Shown: positions 42,907 to 52,580, counted from the stretch's first letter. The stretch: 64,000 bases of DNA from Acidaminococcus fermentans DSM 20731 (GCF_000025305.1 NC_013740.1:744001-808000); one strand, 5' to 3'. The notes: generated by a model not told the origin, from the letters alone. Numbers and translations: made by a program.

Positions 42907-44541
42907 ATGGATACTGTTCAATCACCTGCTGTTGCACCGGGTGGCCGGCGGCTCTTACAAAATCAATACTATCTGTATCTCACGGAATTCTTTGCGGGGA
43001 TGGCGGTGATGGCTGTGGAAATTGGAGCCCAGCGCCTGATTTCCCCGTATTTTTCCTCGTCCCAGGTGGTCTGGACCATCATCATCGGTATGATCATGAT
43101 CGCCATGGCGGGAGGCAATGTGTATGGCGGCAAAACAGCGGACAAAGATCCCAACCCGGACAAACTGTACGGGCGGATCCTGTTTTCATCCATCTGGCTG
43201 GCCCTGATCCCCTTCCTGGGGAAGTACATCATTGTGGGCATTTCGGCGGTGGTGATTTTTTCCGTAAATGCCAACTACCTGATCATTGCGGCCATTGCCA
43301 CCTGTCTGCTGCTCTTTGTGTTCCCCCTGTTCCTGCTGGGAACGGTGACGCCCTCCCTGGCCAAATACACCATGGATTCCCTTTCCGACAACGGGAAAAT
43401 CGTGGGGACCCTGGGGGCCATGAACACTATCGGCAGCATCCTTGGGACATTCCTGCCCACCTTTGTGACCATCCCGGCCATAGGGACGAATCTCACGTTC
43501 CTGATTTTCTCCGGCATCCTGCTGGTGCTGTCCGCGGTGTACTTCCTCAGCAGCGGAAAGAGGCTGCGTAAAGTCGGGGCTGCTGCCATCCTCTTTGTGG
43601 CCGCCTGCCTGTTGGGGTACAAAACGGATTTCGCCTTCTGGAAATCCCGGGAGGGGCTTTTGTACGAGGGAGAGTCGGTGTACAATTACCTGCGGGTCCA
43701 GGACAGCCCGAAGCGGACGGTCCTTTCCACCAATGTGTTGTTCGGGGTCCAATCGGTGCTGGAAAAAAGTGATGGCCTGACAGGCATGTACTACGACTAT
43801 GCCCTGACGGCTCCGTTCCTGACCAAAAGTGGTACGCAAAAAGCCCAGGATGTGCTGATCCTGGGCATGGGGTCGGGTACATATGCCCGGCAGTTGCTGC
43901 GGTACCTGCCGGGCACGAAGGTGGCCGGGGTGGAAATCGACCGGAAAATCACGGACCTGGCCCACCAGTATTTTCAGCTGCCGGCACAGGTGCCGGTGAC
44001 GGAGTATGACGGCCGGGCCTACCTCAACGAGGACCCGCAGAAATATGATGTGATCATGGTGGATGCCTACCAGGACATCACCATCCCGTTCCAGATGTCC
44101 TCGGTGGAATTCTTTCAGAGCGTGCGGCAGCACCTGAAACCCGGCGGCGTCATGGTGGTGAACCTGAACATGCACGGCACGGAGCAGGGGGGCATCGCTG
44201 ACTGGCTGGCAGACACGGTGGCCGGCGTGTTCCCGGAGGTCATGACCATCGACGTACCGGGGAACACCAACCGGGAGTTGTTTGCCGGGGAACGGGGGCT
44301 AAAGGCCAGCCTGGCTCAGAACAGCCAAACCGTCCGGGATCCCCAGCTGAAGGACCTGCTGGCGACCATCGGGAATCGGGCCGTCCTGTATCATTCCGGC
44401 GGCCGGAAGTTCACCGATGACAAGGCGCCGGTGGAGCTGCTGGGGATGCAGGAGCTGGACGGGCTGATCAGGCAGGAGGCGGAAAGATATAAGGAAATTT
44501 ACCGGAAAGAGGGAATTGAGGGAGTACTCCAGGACCTGTAA
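42907..44541 (+). CDS. membrane-fused spermidine-synthase-like protein
   Basis: 544 residues. An N-terminal half of about seven TM helices (to about 215) opens with YYLYLTEFFAGMAVMAVEIG. The C-terminal half is a spermidine-synthase-type methyltransferase fold: DVLILGMGSGTYARQLLRYL, VAGVEIDRKI and YDVIMVDAYQD. Such fusions are widespread and annotated as MFS/spermidine synthases, but most lack proof of aminopropyl transfer. ATG 42907 is chosen because the in-frame ATG at 42865 lies in the -10 box; GGGGGGAACC is the ribosome site. Confidence 0.82.
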   Translation: MDTVQSPAVAPGGRRLLQNQYYLYLTEFFAGMAVMAVEIGAQRLISPYFSSSQVVWTIIIGMIMIAMAGGNVYGGKTADKDPNPDKLYGRILFSSIWLALIPFLGKYIIVGISAVVIFSVNANYLIIAAIATCLLLFVFPLFLLGTVTPSLAKYTMDSLSDNGKIVGTLGAMNTIGSILGTFLPTFVTIPAIGTNLTFLIFSGILLVLSAVYFLSSGKRLRKVGAAAILFVAACLLGYKTDFAFWKSREGLLYEGESVYNYLRVQDSPKRTVLSTNVLFGVQSVLEKSDGLTGMYYDYALTAPFLTKSGTQKAQDVLILGMGSGTYARQLLRYLPGTKVAGVEIDRKITDLAHQYFQLPAQVPVTEYDGRAYLNEDPQKYDVIMVDAYQDITIPFQMSSVEFFQSVRQHLKPGGVMVVNLNMHGTEQGGIADWLADTVAGVFPEVMTIDVPGNTNRELFAGERGLKASLAQNSQTVRDPQLKDLLATIGNRAVLYHSGGRKFTDDKAPVELLGMQELDGLIRQEAERYKEIYRKEGIEGVLQDL

Positions 44542-44542
44542 A

Positions 44543-44800
44543 ATAACCCAGACGCGGGATATGCACCCATCTACTTTGTCAGCAGCAGATTTTGACTGTG
44601 GCATGTACGTCCATGTACTATGCCCCAGCCAAAATCTGCTGCTTTCGCGTATCTGGGTACATCTCCCGCGCCTGGAAGAGAACTGGGCCCATCTACTTTG
44701 TCAGCGGGGAATTTGGTCCGCGGCATGTACGTCCATGTACTATGCCCCAGCCAAAATCTGCTGCTTTCGCACATCTGGACCCATCTCGTGCGCCTGGAAG
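44543..44800 (+). repeat. repeat family B, two copies after the spermidine-synthase-like gene
   Basis: The first copy (44543-44675) starts 2 bp after the stop, with inner arms GCAGCAGATTTTG (44582-44594)/CAAAATCTGCTGC (44630-44642) perfect and outer arms CCAGACGCGGGA/TCCCGCGCCTGG with one mismatch. The second (about 44686-44800) has left arm GCGGGGAATTTGG but right arm CAAAATCTGCTGC, a mosaic. The rest of the gap to 45013 has CGTCAGAC/GTCTGACG-like complementary words and a TGCTATGAT box (about 44970). Confidence 0.87.
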
Positions 44801-45013
44801 AAGCCGGAGGAGAAGAAAGACGTCAGACACGGCCGGAGGCCTGCAGATGTCAGAAGTCAGCTTGTTGGCGATGAGCAGATCGGTACTGCATCCAAAGCGA
44901 ACAAAGCTGAAGTCTGACGGCTGAGAGGCCTGAGAGGGCCAGTCTTGTTTTACGTAACTGGATTTTTTATGCTATGATAAATGAAACAGCTTTTCTACAA
45001 GGAGGCTTGCTGC

Positions 45014-47524
45014 ATGAGCGAAAAGCATTTCCCCTCCGTTCCTGGACACATCGAGGTCCGAGGCGCCAGGGTCCATAACCTGAAAAATATCGATGTAGAC
45101 ATCCCCCTTCACAAAATCGTGGGGATCGCAGGGGTATCCGGGTCCGGGAAATCCTCCTTGGCCTTGGGGGTCCTGTATGCGGAAGGATCAAGACGGTATC
45201 TGGAATACCTTTCCACCTACACCCGGCGCAGGATGACCCAGGCGGCCAAAGCGGCGGTGGATCAGGTGCTGTATATCCCAGCGGCTCTGGCTCTCCACCA
45301 ACGGCCCGGGGTCCCAGGGATCCGCAGTACCTTCGGCACTGGAACGGAATTGCTCAACAGTCTCCGGCTGATGTTTTCCCGGCTCTCCAGCCATTGCTGT
45401 CCCAACGGCCACTATCTGCCGCCTACCCTGAAAGTAGCGGCGGAACAGCCTATTTTCTGTCCGGAATGCGGGGCCCGGGTGGAACCTCCGGGAGCGGAAG
45501 ACCTGGCTTTCAACAGCCGGGGTGCCTGCCCCCGGTGCGGAGGCACGGGCATTGTACGGACTGTGGACGAATCCACTTTGGTTCCCGATGAGAGCAAGAC
45601 CATAGAACAGGGGGCTGTGGCTCCTTGGAGTTCCCTGATGTTCACTGTCATGATCAAGGTGTGCCAGGCCATGGGGGTACGGACGGATGTACCTTTCCGG
45701 GATTTGACCCCGGAAGAGAAGGCTATAGTGTTCCATGGCCCGGCGGAAAAGAAACACATCCTTGTCCAGTCCAACAAGGGCCATGATTTGGTGGAGCTGA
45801 ATTTCACCTATTTCAATGCGGTGCGCACGGTGGAAAATGCTCTGTCCAAGGTGAAGGACGAAAAGGGCATGAAACGAGTAGAAAAGTTCCTGAAACAGGA
45901 AGTGTGCCCGGACTGCAGTGGTACCCGGCTCAGCGAAGCGGCTCGGGCTCCCCGGCTCCAGGGCATTAGTCTGGCGGATGCCTGCCGGATGACTTTGGGG
46001 GACCTTGTGGTGTGGGTGGACGGGGTGCCGGCGTCCCTACCGGAAGAAATGCGTCCCATGGCCCAAAGCATCTGCGAATCCTTCCAGACTTCTGCCCGCC
46101 GTCTCCTGGATCTGGGCCTGGACTACCTGACCCTAGACCGGGCAGCCTCCACCCTTTCCACCGGGGAACGGCAGCGGATGCAGCTGGCACGGGCGGTGCG
46201 GAACCGGACCACCGGAGTGCTTTATGTATTGGATGAACCTTCCATCGGCCTTCATCCTGCCAATCTGGAGGGGCTCGCCGGGGTCATGGACGACCTGCTG
46301 GCGGACGGCAACTCTGTTGTCTTGGTGGACCACGATGTCCAGCTGCTGGCGCACAGCGACTGGCTGGTGGAGATGGGACCGGGAGCCGGGGCGGACGGGG
46401 GTCAGGTCATTGCCCAGGGAACGGTGGAGGCGGTAGCGGCCGATCCCCACTCCCGGATCGGACCTTTTCTCTCTGGGAAGGCCGAGATTGTCCGGACAAA
46501 AAAATCCCAGCCGCTTTTTGCCGAGGGACGGATCCATCTGGCCACCGGTCCCATCCATACGGTGCAGCCCCTGGCGGTGGATTTCCCCAAAGGCCGACTG
46601 ACGGCGGTCACAGGTGTTTCCGGCTCTGGCAAGACCACCCTGGTGCTGGAAAGCCTGGTTCCAGCCCTGAAAGCTGAGCTGGAAGGGAATCCCTTGCCGG
46701 ACCATGTGAAAACCGTGGAAGCCCAGGGCATCCGACAGGTGAAGCTCATCGATGCCACTCCCATCGGTATCAACATCCGCTCCACCGTGGCCACCTATGC
46801 GGGCATCCATGATGAACTGCGGAAGGTCTATGCCCGGACGGTGGAAGCCCAAGAACGGGGTTGGAAGGCCGGAGATTTTTCCTACAATACCGGACAGCTA
46901 CGCTGTCCCACCTGTGACGGCACCGGGGTCATCAGTCTAGATGTCCAGTTCCTGCCGGACGTGGATATCCCTTGCCCGGACTGCAAAGGATCACGGTATG
47001 CCAAGGCCGTGGCAGAAATCCGCCGGCAGCCGAAAAAGGGCGGCCAGCCCTGTTCCCTGACGGAACTGATGAACTGCAGCGTTTCGGAAGCCCTGGAGGC
47101 CTGCCGGGACCTGCCTCTGGTATCCAAACGGCTACAAGCTCTCCAGGACCTGGGATTGGGCTACCTGACCCTGGGAGAAGACACTCCCGGACTTTCCGGC
47201 GGAGAGGCCCAGCGTCTGAAGCTGGCCAGTGAATTGGGAAAAAGCCAGGGAGATTCTGTCTTTGTCTTTGATGAACCCACCATCGGTCTCCATCCCTTGG
47301 ACGTCCAGACCCTGCTCCAGGTTTTCCAGCGTCTCCTGGATAAGGGAGCTACGGTCATCGTCATCGAACACGACCTGGACCTGATCCGCAGTGCCGACTA
47401 CATCATCGACATGGGGCCGGGCGGCGGCTGCCGGGGCGGACGGATCGTGGCCAGCGGGACGCCTGAACAGGTGGAGAGGTGTAAGGAGAGCCGGACTGGA
47501 TACTATTTGGGGGATGACAAATAA
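45014..47524 (+). CDS. UvrA2-type ABC ATPase (excinuclease-like)
   Basis: 836 residues, well short of canonical UvrA (about 940). It has two ABC modules (Walker A GVSGSGKSS and GVSGSGKTT, signatures LSTGERQRMQLARA and LSGGEAQRLKLASE, Walker B YVLDEPSIGLHP and FVFDEPTIGLHP) and zinc motifs CPECG, CPRCG, CPDCS, CPTCD and CPDCK. The shorter length and divergent insertion region place it with UvrA2/DrrC-like proteins, which bind damaged DNA or give drug tolerance and need not recruit UvrB. ATG 45014 follows AAGGAGG. It is a stand-alone gene. Confidence 0.88.
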   Translation: MSEKHFPSVPGHIEVRGARVHNLKNIDVDIPLHKIVGIAGVSGSGKSSLALGVLYAEGSRRYLEYLSTYTRRRMTQAAKAAVDQVLYIPAALALHQRPGVPGIRSTFGTGTELLNSLRLMFSRLSSHCCPNGHYLPPTLKVAAEQPIFCPECGARVEPPGAEDLAFNSRGACPRCGGTGIVRTVDESTLVPDESKTIEQGAVAPWSSLMFTVMIKVCQAMGVRTDVPFRDLTPEEKAIVFHGPAEKKHILVQSNKGHDLVELNFTYFNAVRTVENALSKVKDEKGMKRVEKFLKQEVCPDCSGTRLSEAARAPRLQGISLADACRMTLGDLVVWVDGVPASLPEEMRPMAQSICESFQTSARRLLDLGLDYLTLDRAASTLSTGERQRMQLARAVRNRTTGVLYVLDEPSIGLHPANLEGLAGVMDDLLADGNSVVLVDHDVQLLAHSDWLVEMGPGAGADGGQVIAQGTVEAVAADPHSRIGPFLSGKAEIVRTKKSQPLFAEGRIHLATGPIHTVQPLAVDFPKGRLTAVTGVSGSGKTTLVLESLVPALKAELEGNPLPDHVKTVEAQGIRQVKLIDATPIGINIRSTVATYAGIHDELRKVYARTVEAQERGWKAGDFSYNTGQLRCPTCDGTGVISLDVQFLPDVDIPCPDCKGSRYAKAVAEIRRQPKKGGQPCSLTELMNCSVSEALEACRDLPLVSKRLQALQDLGLGYLTLGEDTPGLSGGEAQRLKLASELGKSQGDSVFVFDEPTIGLHPLDVQTLLQVFQRLLDKGATVIVIEHDLDLIRSADYIIDMGPGGGCRGGRIVASGTPEQVERCKESRTGYYLGDDK

Positions 47525-47633
47525 CCCGGATGCGGGGAAATTAGAAAGACGTCAGCTCGTTGTCATACCAACGGAAATATTCCCACTGCTCCGCTATACT
47601 TAAACCATCAAACAAATGCGGGAGGAATGCTCC

Positions 47634-48587
47634 ATGATTACTGTAAAAAATACGTTGGCGGAAGTGGTACGGGATTATCCCCAAACGATTCCCTTTTTCA
47701 ATGAACTGCACCTGGATTACTGCTGCGGCGGCGGGATCCCTCTGGAAGAAGCCGTGAAGGGCACCGACCTCGATGCCAATAAAATTGCGGCCGACCTGAA
47801 TGACTATATTGCGGAACACAATGCCAAACCGGGCAGCCAGAACGATTCTCTGGAACATTTCAAGAGCCTGTCCATCCCTGACATGCTCTCCGACCTGGAA
47901 GCCACCCACCATGTGGTGGAACGGAAACTGTGGGCCGAAATCGACACGGACCTGAACAAGATCCTCCTGGTCCATTATGCCCATCATGGTGTGATGCTGA
48001 CGAAACTGCATCATCTGTTCGGTCTGCTGCGCACCGACCTGGAAGAACACTTCGCCCGGGAAGAAAAACTGGTGTTCCCGCTGATGCGCACCTATCCCCG
48101 TCCCAACCTGGAAATCCTCACCCTGGTCCAGAACCTGGAAGCCGATCATTCCGCTGCCGGGGACATCATCAAGGAAATCGAAGCCCTCACCGATCATTTC
48201 ACCGTGCCGGCTGATGCCTGTGCCACCTTCAAACGGACCTATCAGCTGCTGGAAGAATTCGTCAATGATGTGTTCGTCCACATTTTCAAGGAAAATTCCA
48301 TCGTATTCCCGGAATACGCGGAAAAAGCCCCCAGCCAGGAATCCCTGGACCGTCAGGTGGAAGTGTCTCTGGAAAACGAAGCCGGCCGGAACAGCAATTC
48401 CTGTGGGTATTGTGAAAGCGCTGAAGGGGAAGAGGAAAAGAGCCCCGTTCTCTATGAATGCGGCAATTGCGGTGCCCTCTACTGCAATGACTGCGGCGAA
48501 ACCGGTTGCCCCAGCTGCGGCGCTTCTTTCAGTCACGCCCATCCCATCGAATATTCCGGAAGCAGCTGGAATCCGAATCAGGACTAA
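47634..48587 (+). CDS. ric: iron-sulfur cluster repair protein Ric with Cys-rich tail
   Basis: 317 residues; the family is usually about 220-240. An N-terminal ScdA domain (FNELHLDYCCGGG) is followed by a hemerythrin-like di-iron domain with the expected His and Glu (EATHHVVE, HYAHHGVML, LEEHFAREEKLVFP, LEADHSAAGD, VHIFKENSIVFPE). Ric (YtfE/ScdA) repairs Fe-S clusters after nitrosative or oxidative stress. An extra C-terminal part (about 250-317) has eight Cys in CGYC, CGNC, CNDC and CPSC pairs, suggesting a zinc ribbon or rubredoxin-like site. ATG 47634 follows GGAGG. Confidence 0.9.
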   Translation: MITVKNTLAEVVRDYPQTIPFFNELHLDYCCGGGIPLEEAVKGTDLDANKIAADLNDYIAEHNAKPGSQNDSLEHFKSLSIPDMLSDLEATHHVVERKLWAEIDTDLNKILLVHYAHHGVMLTKLHHLFGLLRTDLEEHFAREEKLVFPLMRTYPRPNLEILTLVQNLEADHSAAGDIIKEIEALTDHFTVPADACATFKRTYQLLEEFVNDVFVHIFKENSIVFPEYAEKAPSQESLDRQVEVSLENEAGRNSNSCGYCESAEGEEEKSPVLYECGNCGALYCNDCGETGCPSCGASFSHAHPIEYSGSSWNPNQD

Positions 48588-48612
48588 GGGCCAGGGCTGA
48601 AAAGGCTGACGC

Positions 48613-48808
48613 ATAACCCAGGCGCGGGATATGCACCCATCTACTTTGTCAGCAGCAGATTTTGACTGTGGCATGTACGTCCATGTACTATGCCCCAGCA
48701 ACAATCTGCTGCTTTCGCGTATCTGGGTACATCTCCCGCTCCTGGAAGGAGAGACGGGGCCCATTTTCCGCTTTCGTGCATCTGGACCCTTCTCGTGCGC
48801 CTGGAAGA
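48613..48808 (+). repeat. repeat family B copy plus partial right half
   Basis: 48613-48745 is a full copy with GCAGCAGATTTTG and AATCTGCTGC arms and outer CCAGGCGCGGGA/TCCCGCTCCTGG. A right-half fragment (CCGCTTTCGTGCATCTGG to GCGCCTGG, about 48763-48808) follows. It starts 25 bp after the ric stop. Confidence 0.85.
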
Positions 48809-48995
48809 AGTCGATAGAGATCAATTTTTGCCAATTGATTTTGCAACAGCATAAACCGTAGGGAGCGCAGGCCCGGCGCCCCGCAAAACACATGGGCAAC
48901 TGCTGATTTGGCGGGCGCCCGGGCCTGGCGCCCCTACGGGAACGATTTATATAACGGTTGCCGTTGTTCAAAGTCAGCTTTGCTGGCTTCCTTTT
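48809..48995 (-). repeat. repeat family A, copy A4
   Basis: The core is 48858-48937, reversed as in A3, with flanks CCAATTGATTTTGCAACAG and AACGATTTATATAACGGTTG. The remaining 48996-49119 carries TATACTATACTG (49069-49080), a probable -10 for the PAS gene. Confidence 0.85.
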
Positions 48996-49119
48996 CTTAC
49001 AGCTGTCCGCAGCGGCGTCTTATACTGGAAAATTTACAGCATCATATGGATTTTTATAAAAAAACGCCGTATACTATACTGTGAATTAACTGTAACAAAA
49101 CTTCCCTTGGGGTGATCGC

Positions 49120-49524
49120 ATGGATATGGAAATGACAAACTTGTTCCACAACATCGTTGAGGAAGCACCGTTTGGAATCTATGTACTGGATACGGAACGG
49201 AAAATTGTTTACTGGAGCCGGGGGGCGGAACGCATTACCGGCTACAGCCGGGAAGAAATGGCAGGCTGCCACTGTTTTGACGGGGGGCTGGACCATATCG
49301 ATCAGGAAGGCACCCACCTGTGCCATGATTTCTGTCCCATGATGGCCACCATTTTCGATGGCAGATCCCGGGAACAGCCAGTATTCCTGAAAAACAAAGC
49401 AGGCCGGCGGATTCCGGTCCTGGTCCATACGGAACCCCTTTTCAAAGGGGAAAAGACCCTGGGAGCCATTGAATATTTCCGGTTGCTTCCGGAAGCTGAA
49501 TATCCTGTACCCGAAGAACGGTGA
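49120..49524 (+). CDS. single-domain PAS sensor protein
   Basis: A 134-residue PAS domain: VEEAPFGIYVLDTERKIVYW, then WSRGAERITGYSREEMAG and a C-terminal beta region. Four Cys lie in a short loop (GCHCFDG and LCHDFC), a pattern seen in PAS domains attached to cyclic-di-GMP enzymes and possibly metal- or redox-sensing. The TGA overlaps the next gene's GTG, so it is probably a translationally coupled sensor for the EAL protein. Confidence 0.82.
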   Translation: MDMEMTNLFHNIVEEAPFGIYVLDTERKIVYWSRGAERITGYSREEMAGCHCFDGGLDHIDQEGTHLCHDFCPMMATIFDGRSREQPVFLKNKAGRRIPVLVHTEPLFKGEKTLGAIEYFRLLPEAEYPVPEER

Positions 49525-52028
49525 TCTCCATGACGGAAAAAGGTACCTTGTCCGTACTGCTCCGGGATCTGACGGAGCATCTCCCCGGCGGGCTCCTGAT
49601 CTATCGGGACAATCCCGGCGAAGAAATCCTCTATGCCAATACCCGGCTCTGCACCATGTTTGGCTGTTCCTCTCTGGAGGAGTTCCTGGAACTTTCGGGA
49701 GGATCCTTTGCCACCCTGGTCTATCCGGAGGACCGGAACCGGGTGGAACGGGAAATCCGGGAGCAGATATTGGAAAACAAGAGCAAAACAGATTTTGTCA
49801 ATTACCGGATCTGCAAAAATGACGGCTCCATCCGGCGTGTGGAGGAATTTGGCCACCGGGTGTATGTGGATGGGGTGGGCCCGGTTTTCTATGTCTATTT
49901 TCTGGATTATGACAACAAATACAGAGCCTACGACATCGATTCCCTGACCGGTCTGCCCGGCAAGAACCGGTTCATTCAGCATGCTGCCACGGTTCTGGCC
50001 CTGACGGCCCTGGATGCAAGGGCGCCGCAGATGGCCTTTGTCTATGCCAACATCCACAATTTCAACCGGTACAATCTCCGGAACGGCAGTGAAAAGGGCA
50101 ATCAGTTCCTGATCAAAATGGCCGGTGTGCTGCAGAAGAACTTTCCCAACCGGTTGATTTCCCGGTTCACCGATGACCATTTCATGGTGCTGACCACCCT
50201 GTCTTCCCTGGAAAAGAGACTGCCGGTGATCAGCCGGGAAATCCATGAACTGTATGACTCCAGCCATCTGGAAGTGAAGTTCGGCATCTATCCGGTGGAA
50301 GATGCCTATATGCCGGTGGAAAGCGCCTGCGGCATGGCCCAGCTGGCCTGCGACCGGATCCGGGATATCCCGGACCGGCACATCTCCTTCTACACCAAGG
50401 CCATGGGAGAAGCCCGCCGGCTGCGCAGCTATGTGATCGACCATTTCCAGAAAGCCATGGACAACCGGTGGATCCAGGTGTATTTCCAGCCGGTGATCCG
50501 CAGCATTTCCGGCACCATGGCCAGTGTGGAAGCACTGGCCCGCTGGGTGGACCCGAAAAAGGGCACAATTTCCCCCGGGATTTTCATTCCTTATCTGGAA
50601 GAAAGCCGGCAGATCCGGAAACTGGATCTGTACGTGCTGGAAGAAATCTGCCGGATGTACCAGGGCCAGAAGGAAATGGGAAAAACGGTGATTCCCACTT
50701 CCTTTAACCTGTCCCGGCTGGACTTTTTCCAGGGTTCCATTTTCGAGGATGTGGAAACCATCCGGGAGCGGTACCAGATGCCACGGAACATGCTGTATGT
50801 GGAAATCACGGAAAGCGCCTTCGTCACTGAAGGGGACGTGCTTCGGCAGGAAATCGACCGTTTCCGGGAAGCCGGCTATGAAGTGTGGATGGACGATTTC
50901 GGCAGCGGCTATTCGTCCCTGAATACCCTGAAAGATTACACCTTTGACGAGATCAAGATCGACATGGCCTTTTTGTCCCAGTTTACGGAAAAATCTCAGG
51001 ACATCATCCGGGCCATTGTCCGGATGGCCAAGGAAATCGGCATCCATACCCTGGTGGAAGGGGTGGAAACCCGGGAACAGGTAGAGTTTGCCCGGTCCAT
51101 TGGCTGTGAGCTGCTCCAGGGCTATTATTTCGGCAAGCCCATGGCTCTTCCGGAACTGAAACATGTCCGTCGGAAAAAGCAGTGGGAAGTGGAAACACCC
51201 CAGCTGCGCCAGTATTACGGGAGCCTGGGAGACATCGATTTCCTGACGGACAAGTCCATGGCCATTGTGGAATTCAGCCGGAAGCACTACCATTATCTCT
51301 TTGCCAATGAGGAATTCCGGGAAACGCTCCGGTCCGTAGGCCGGAACAGCCTGGAGGAAGCGGAAAGCATCATTACCGGCAGATCCGGTCCCATCGGCCG
51401 GAACCTGTGGAACTTCATGGAAGATATCCTGCACACCCGGACCGGGAAGACACTCACCTATACGGAAAACGGCCAGTACATGAAACTGGATGCCCGGCAC
51501 CTGGCTTCCAATGGGGAAAATCATCTGTTCCTCTGCCACCTGACTAACATTTCCATCAATACGGAGGAAGAGGATATCGGGAATCTGGATTGGGCCACCC
51601 GGAACATCCTGTACCTGTACCAGAACATCTCCCTGGTGGATGAGGAAAAGGATGAAGCGGTTCCTTTTCTGATGAATTCTCCGTACCGGCAGTACTTTTT
51701 TGAAAAACGGAAGGGACTCCAGGCGATGATCCAGGAATATGCCCGGCATCTGATCTATCCGGAGGACCGGGAACGGTTCCTGGAATTCAATGACCGGTCG
51801 ACCCTCCAGGACCGGATCCGGAAGAATCCGGCGGGGACTGTTTCCGGCTTTTTCCGGACCCTGGGCAATGATGGGAAATACCATTGGGATGTCCATTCCA
51901 TCTTTCCCGTGAGTCGGGAAGGAAAGAAGTATATGCTGTATACCACCCGTCATTCTCCCATGGAGGATGAGCTGGAGAAACAGGCCGCCTGGAGATATTA
52001 CCCGGGCGCCAAAAAGGAAGACTGTTGA
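49521..52028 (+). CDS. PAS/GGDEF/EAL cyclic-di-GMP phosphodiesterase
   Basis: 835 residues from GTG 49521 (832 from ATG 49530, also possible). Order: PAS (about 10-125), GGDEF (about 140-280), EAL (about 300-550), then two PAS-like segments. The GGDEF site reads FTDDH, so cyclase activity should be lost. The EAL site is intact: VEALARW (about 337), NLSR, EITES, MDDFGSGYSSL (about 457) and EGVET. It should therefore break down cyclic-di-GMP, perhaps with the GGDEF part binding GTP. Coupled to the PAS gene upstream. Confidence 0.88.
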   Translation: MISMTEKGTLSVLLRDLTEHLPGGLLIYRDNPGEEILYANTRLCTMFGCSSLEEFLELSGGSFATLVYPEDRNRVEREIREQILENKSKTDFVNYRICKNDGSIRRVEEFGHRVYVDGVGPVFYVYFLDYDNKYRAYDIDSLTGLPGKNRFIQHAATVLALTALDARAPQMAFVYANIHNFNRYNLRNGSEKGNQFLIKMAGVLQKNFPNRLISRFTDDHFMVLTTLSSLEKRLPVISREIHELYDSSHLEVKFGIYPVEDAYMPVESACGMAQLACDRIRDIPDRHISFYTKAMGEARRLRSYVIDHFQKAMDNRWIQVYFQPVIRSISGTMASVEALARWVDPKKGTISPGIFIPYLEESRQIRKLDLYVLEEICRMYQGQKEMGKTVIPTSFNLSRLDFFQGSIFEDVETIRERYQMPRNMLYVEITESAFVTEGDVLRQEIDRFREAGYEVWMDDFGSGYSSLNTLKDYTFDEIKIDMAFLSQFTEKSQDIIRAIVRMAKEIGIHTLVEGVETREQVEFARSIGCELLQGYYFGKPMALPELKHVRRKKQWEVETPQLRQYYGSLGDIDFLTDKSMAIVEFSRKHYHYLFANEEFRETLRSVGRNSLEEAESIITGRSGPIGRNLWNFMEDILHTRTGKTLTYTENGQYMKLDARHLASNGENHLFLCHLTNISINTEEEDIGNLDWATRNILYLYQNISLVDEEKDEAVPFLMNSPYRQYFFEKRKGLQAMIQEYARHLIYPEDRERFLEFNDRSTLQDRIRKNPAGTVSGFFRTLGNDGKYHWDVHSIFPVSREGKKYMLYTTRHSPMEDELEKQAAWRYYPGAKKEDC

Positions 52029-52058
52029 GGGGACTGCTCAGCCAGCGGTTCCCTTTTT
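52029..52058 (+). terminator. terminator after the EAL gene
   Basis: GGGGACTGCT (52029-52038) pairs with AGCGGTTCCC (52044-52053) with G-U pairs around CAGCC, followed by TTTTT. Confidence 0.82.
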
Positions 52059-52084
52059 CTTTCCGCAATGATGTAATATAAATA

Positions 52085-52113
52085 TTGATAATAAAAGAAG
52101 CCTTTGGTACAAT
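52085..52113 (+). promoter_or_regulatory. rrf2 promoter
   Basis: TTGATA (52085-52090), a 17-bp spacer and TACAAT (52108-52113), 33 bp before the gene. The AT-rich TATAAATATTGATAATA around the -35 could hold the regulator's own site. Confidence 0.7.
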
Positions 52114-52145
52114 GAGAGCAATAAGAGAAAGGAACGGGATTCGTT

Positions 52146-52580
52146 ATGCAGGTATCGACCAAATTCACCATTGCCATCCATATCCTGGCAGCGGCTTCTT
52201 ATTTTGGAAAAGACCACAAGGTGACCAGTGAATTTCTGGCGGGCAGCATCGGCTGCAATCCGGTGATTGTCCGGAATCTGATGATGGACCTGAAGAAAGC
52301 CGGTCTGATTTCCGTACGCCGGGGACCCGGAGGGGTGGAAGTGACCCGTCCTCTGGACCAGATTACTTTCCGGGATGTGTATGATGCGGTGGAAACCCGC
52401 AAAGACCGGCTGTTCAACTTTCACGAGAATCCCAATCCTCTGTGCCCGGTGGGGCGGAACATCCACCAGGCTCTGGATGGAAAGCTCCTGGATATCCAGA
52501 AGCAGTTCCAGGAGGATCTTCGGGGCCATACCCTGGCGGAAGTGGTGGGGGATCTCCAGAAAGCCATCGGCAGCCAATAA
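52146..52580 (+). CDS. Rrf2-family transcriptional regulator
   Basis: A 144-residue Rrf2 winged-helix protein: MQVSTKFTIAIHILAAASYF at the start, a recognition region (SEFLAGSIGCNPVIVRNLM), then the beta wing (ISVRRGPGGVEV). It has a single Cys in the effector region (PNPLCPVG), not the three needed for an IscR/NsrR-type Fe-S cluster, so it resembles the YwnA-like branch. Target genes are not evident nearby. AGGAACGGG precedes the ATG. Confidence 0.88.
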   Translation: MQVSTKFTIAIHILAAASYFGKDHKVTSEFLAGSIGCNPVIVRNLMMDLKKAGLISVRRGPGGVEVTRPLDQITFRDVYDAVETRKDRLFNFHENPNPLCPVGRNIHQALDGKLLDIQKQFQEDLRGHTLAEVVGDLQKAIGSQ

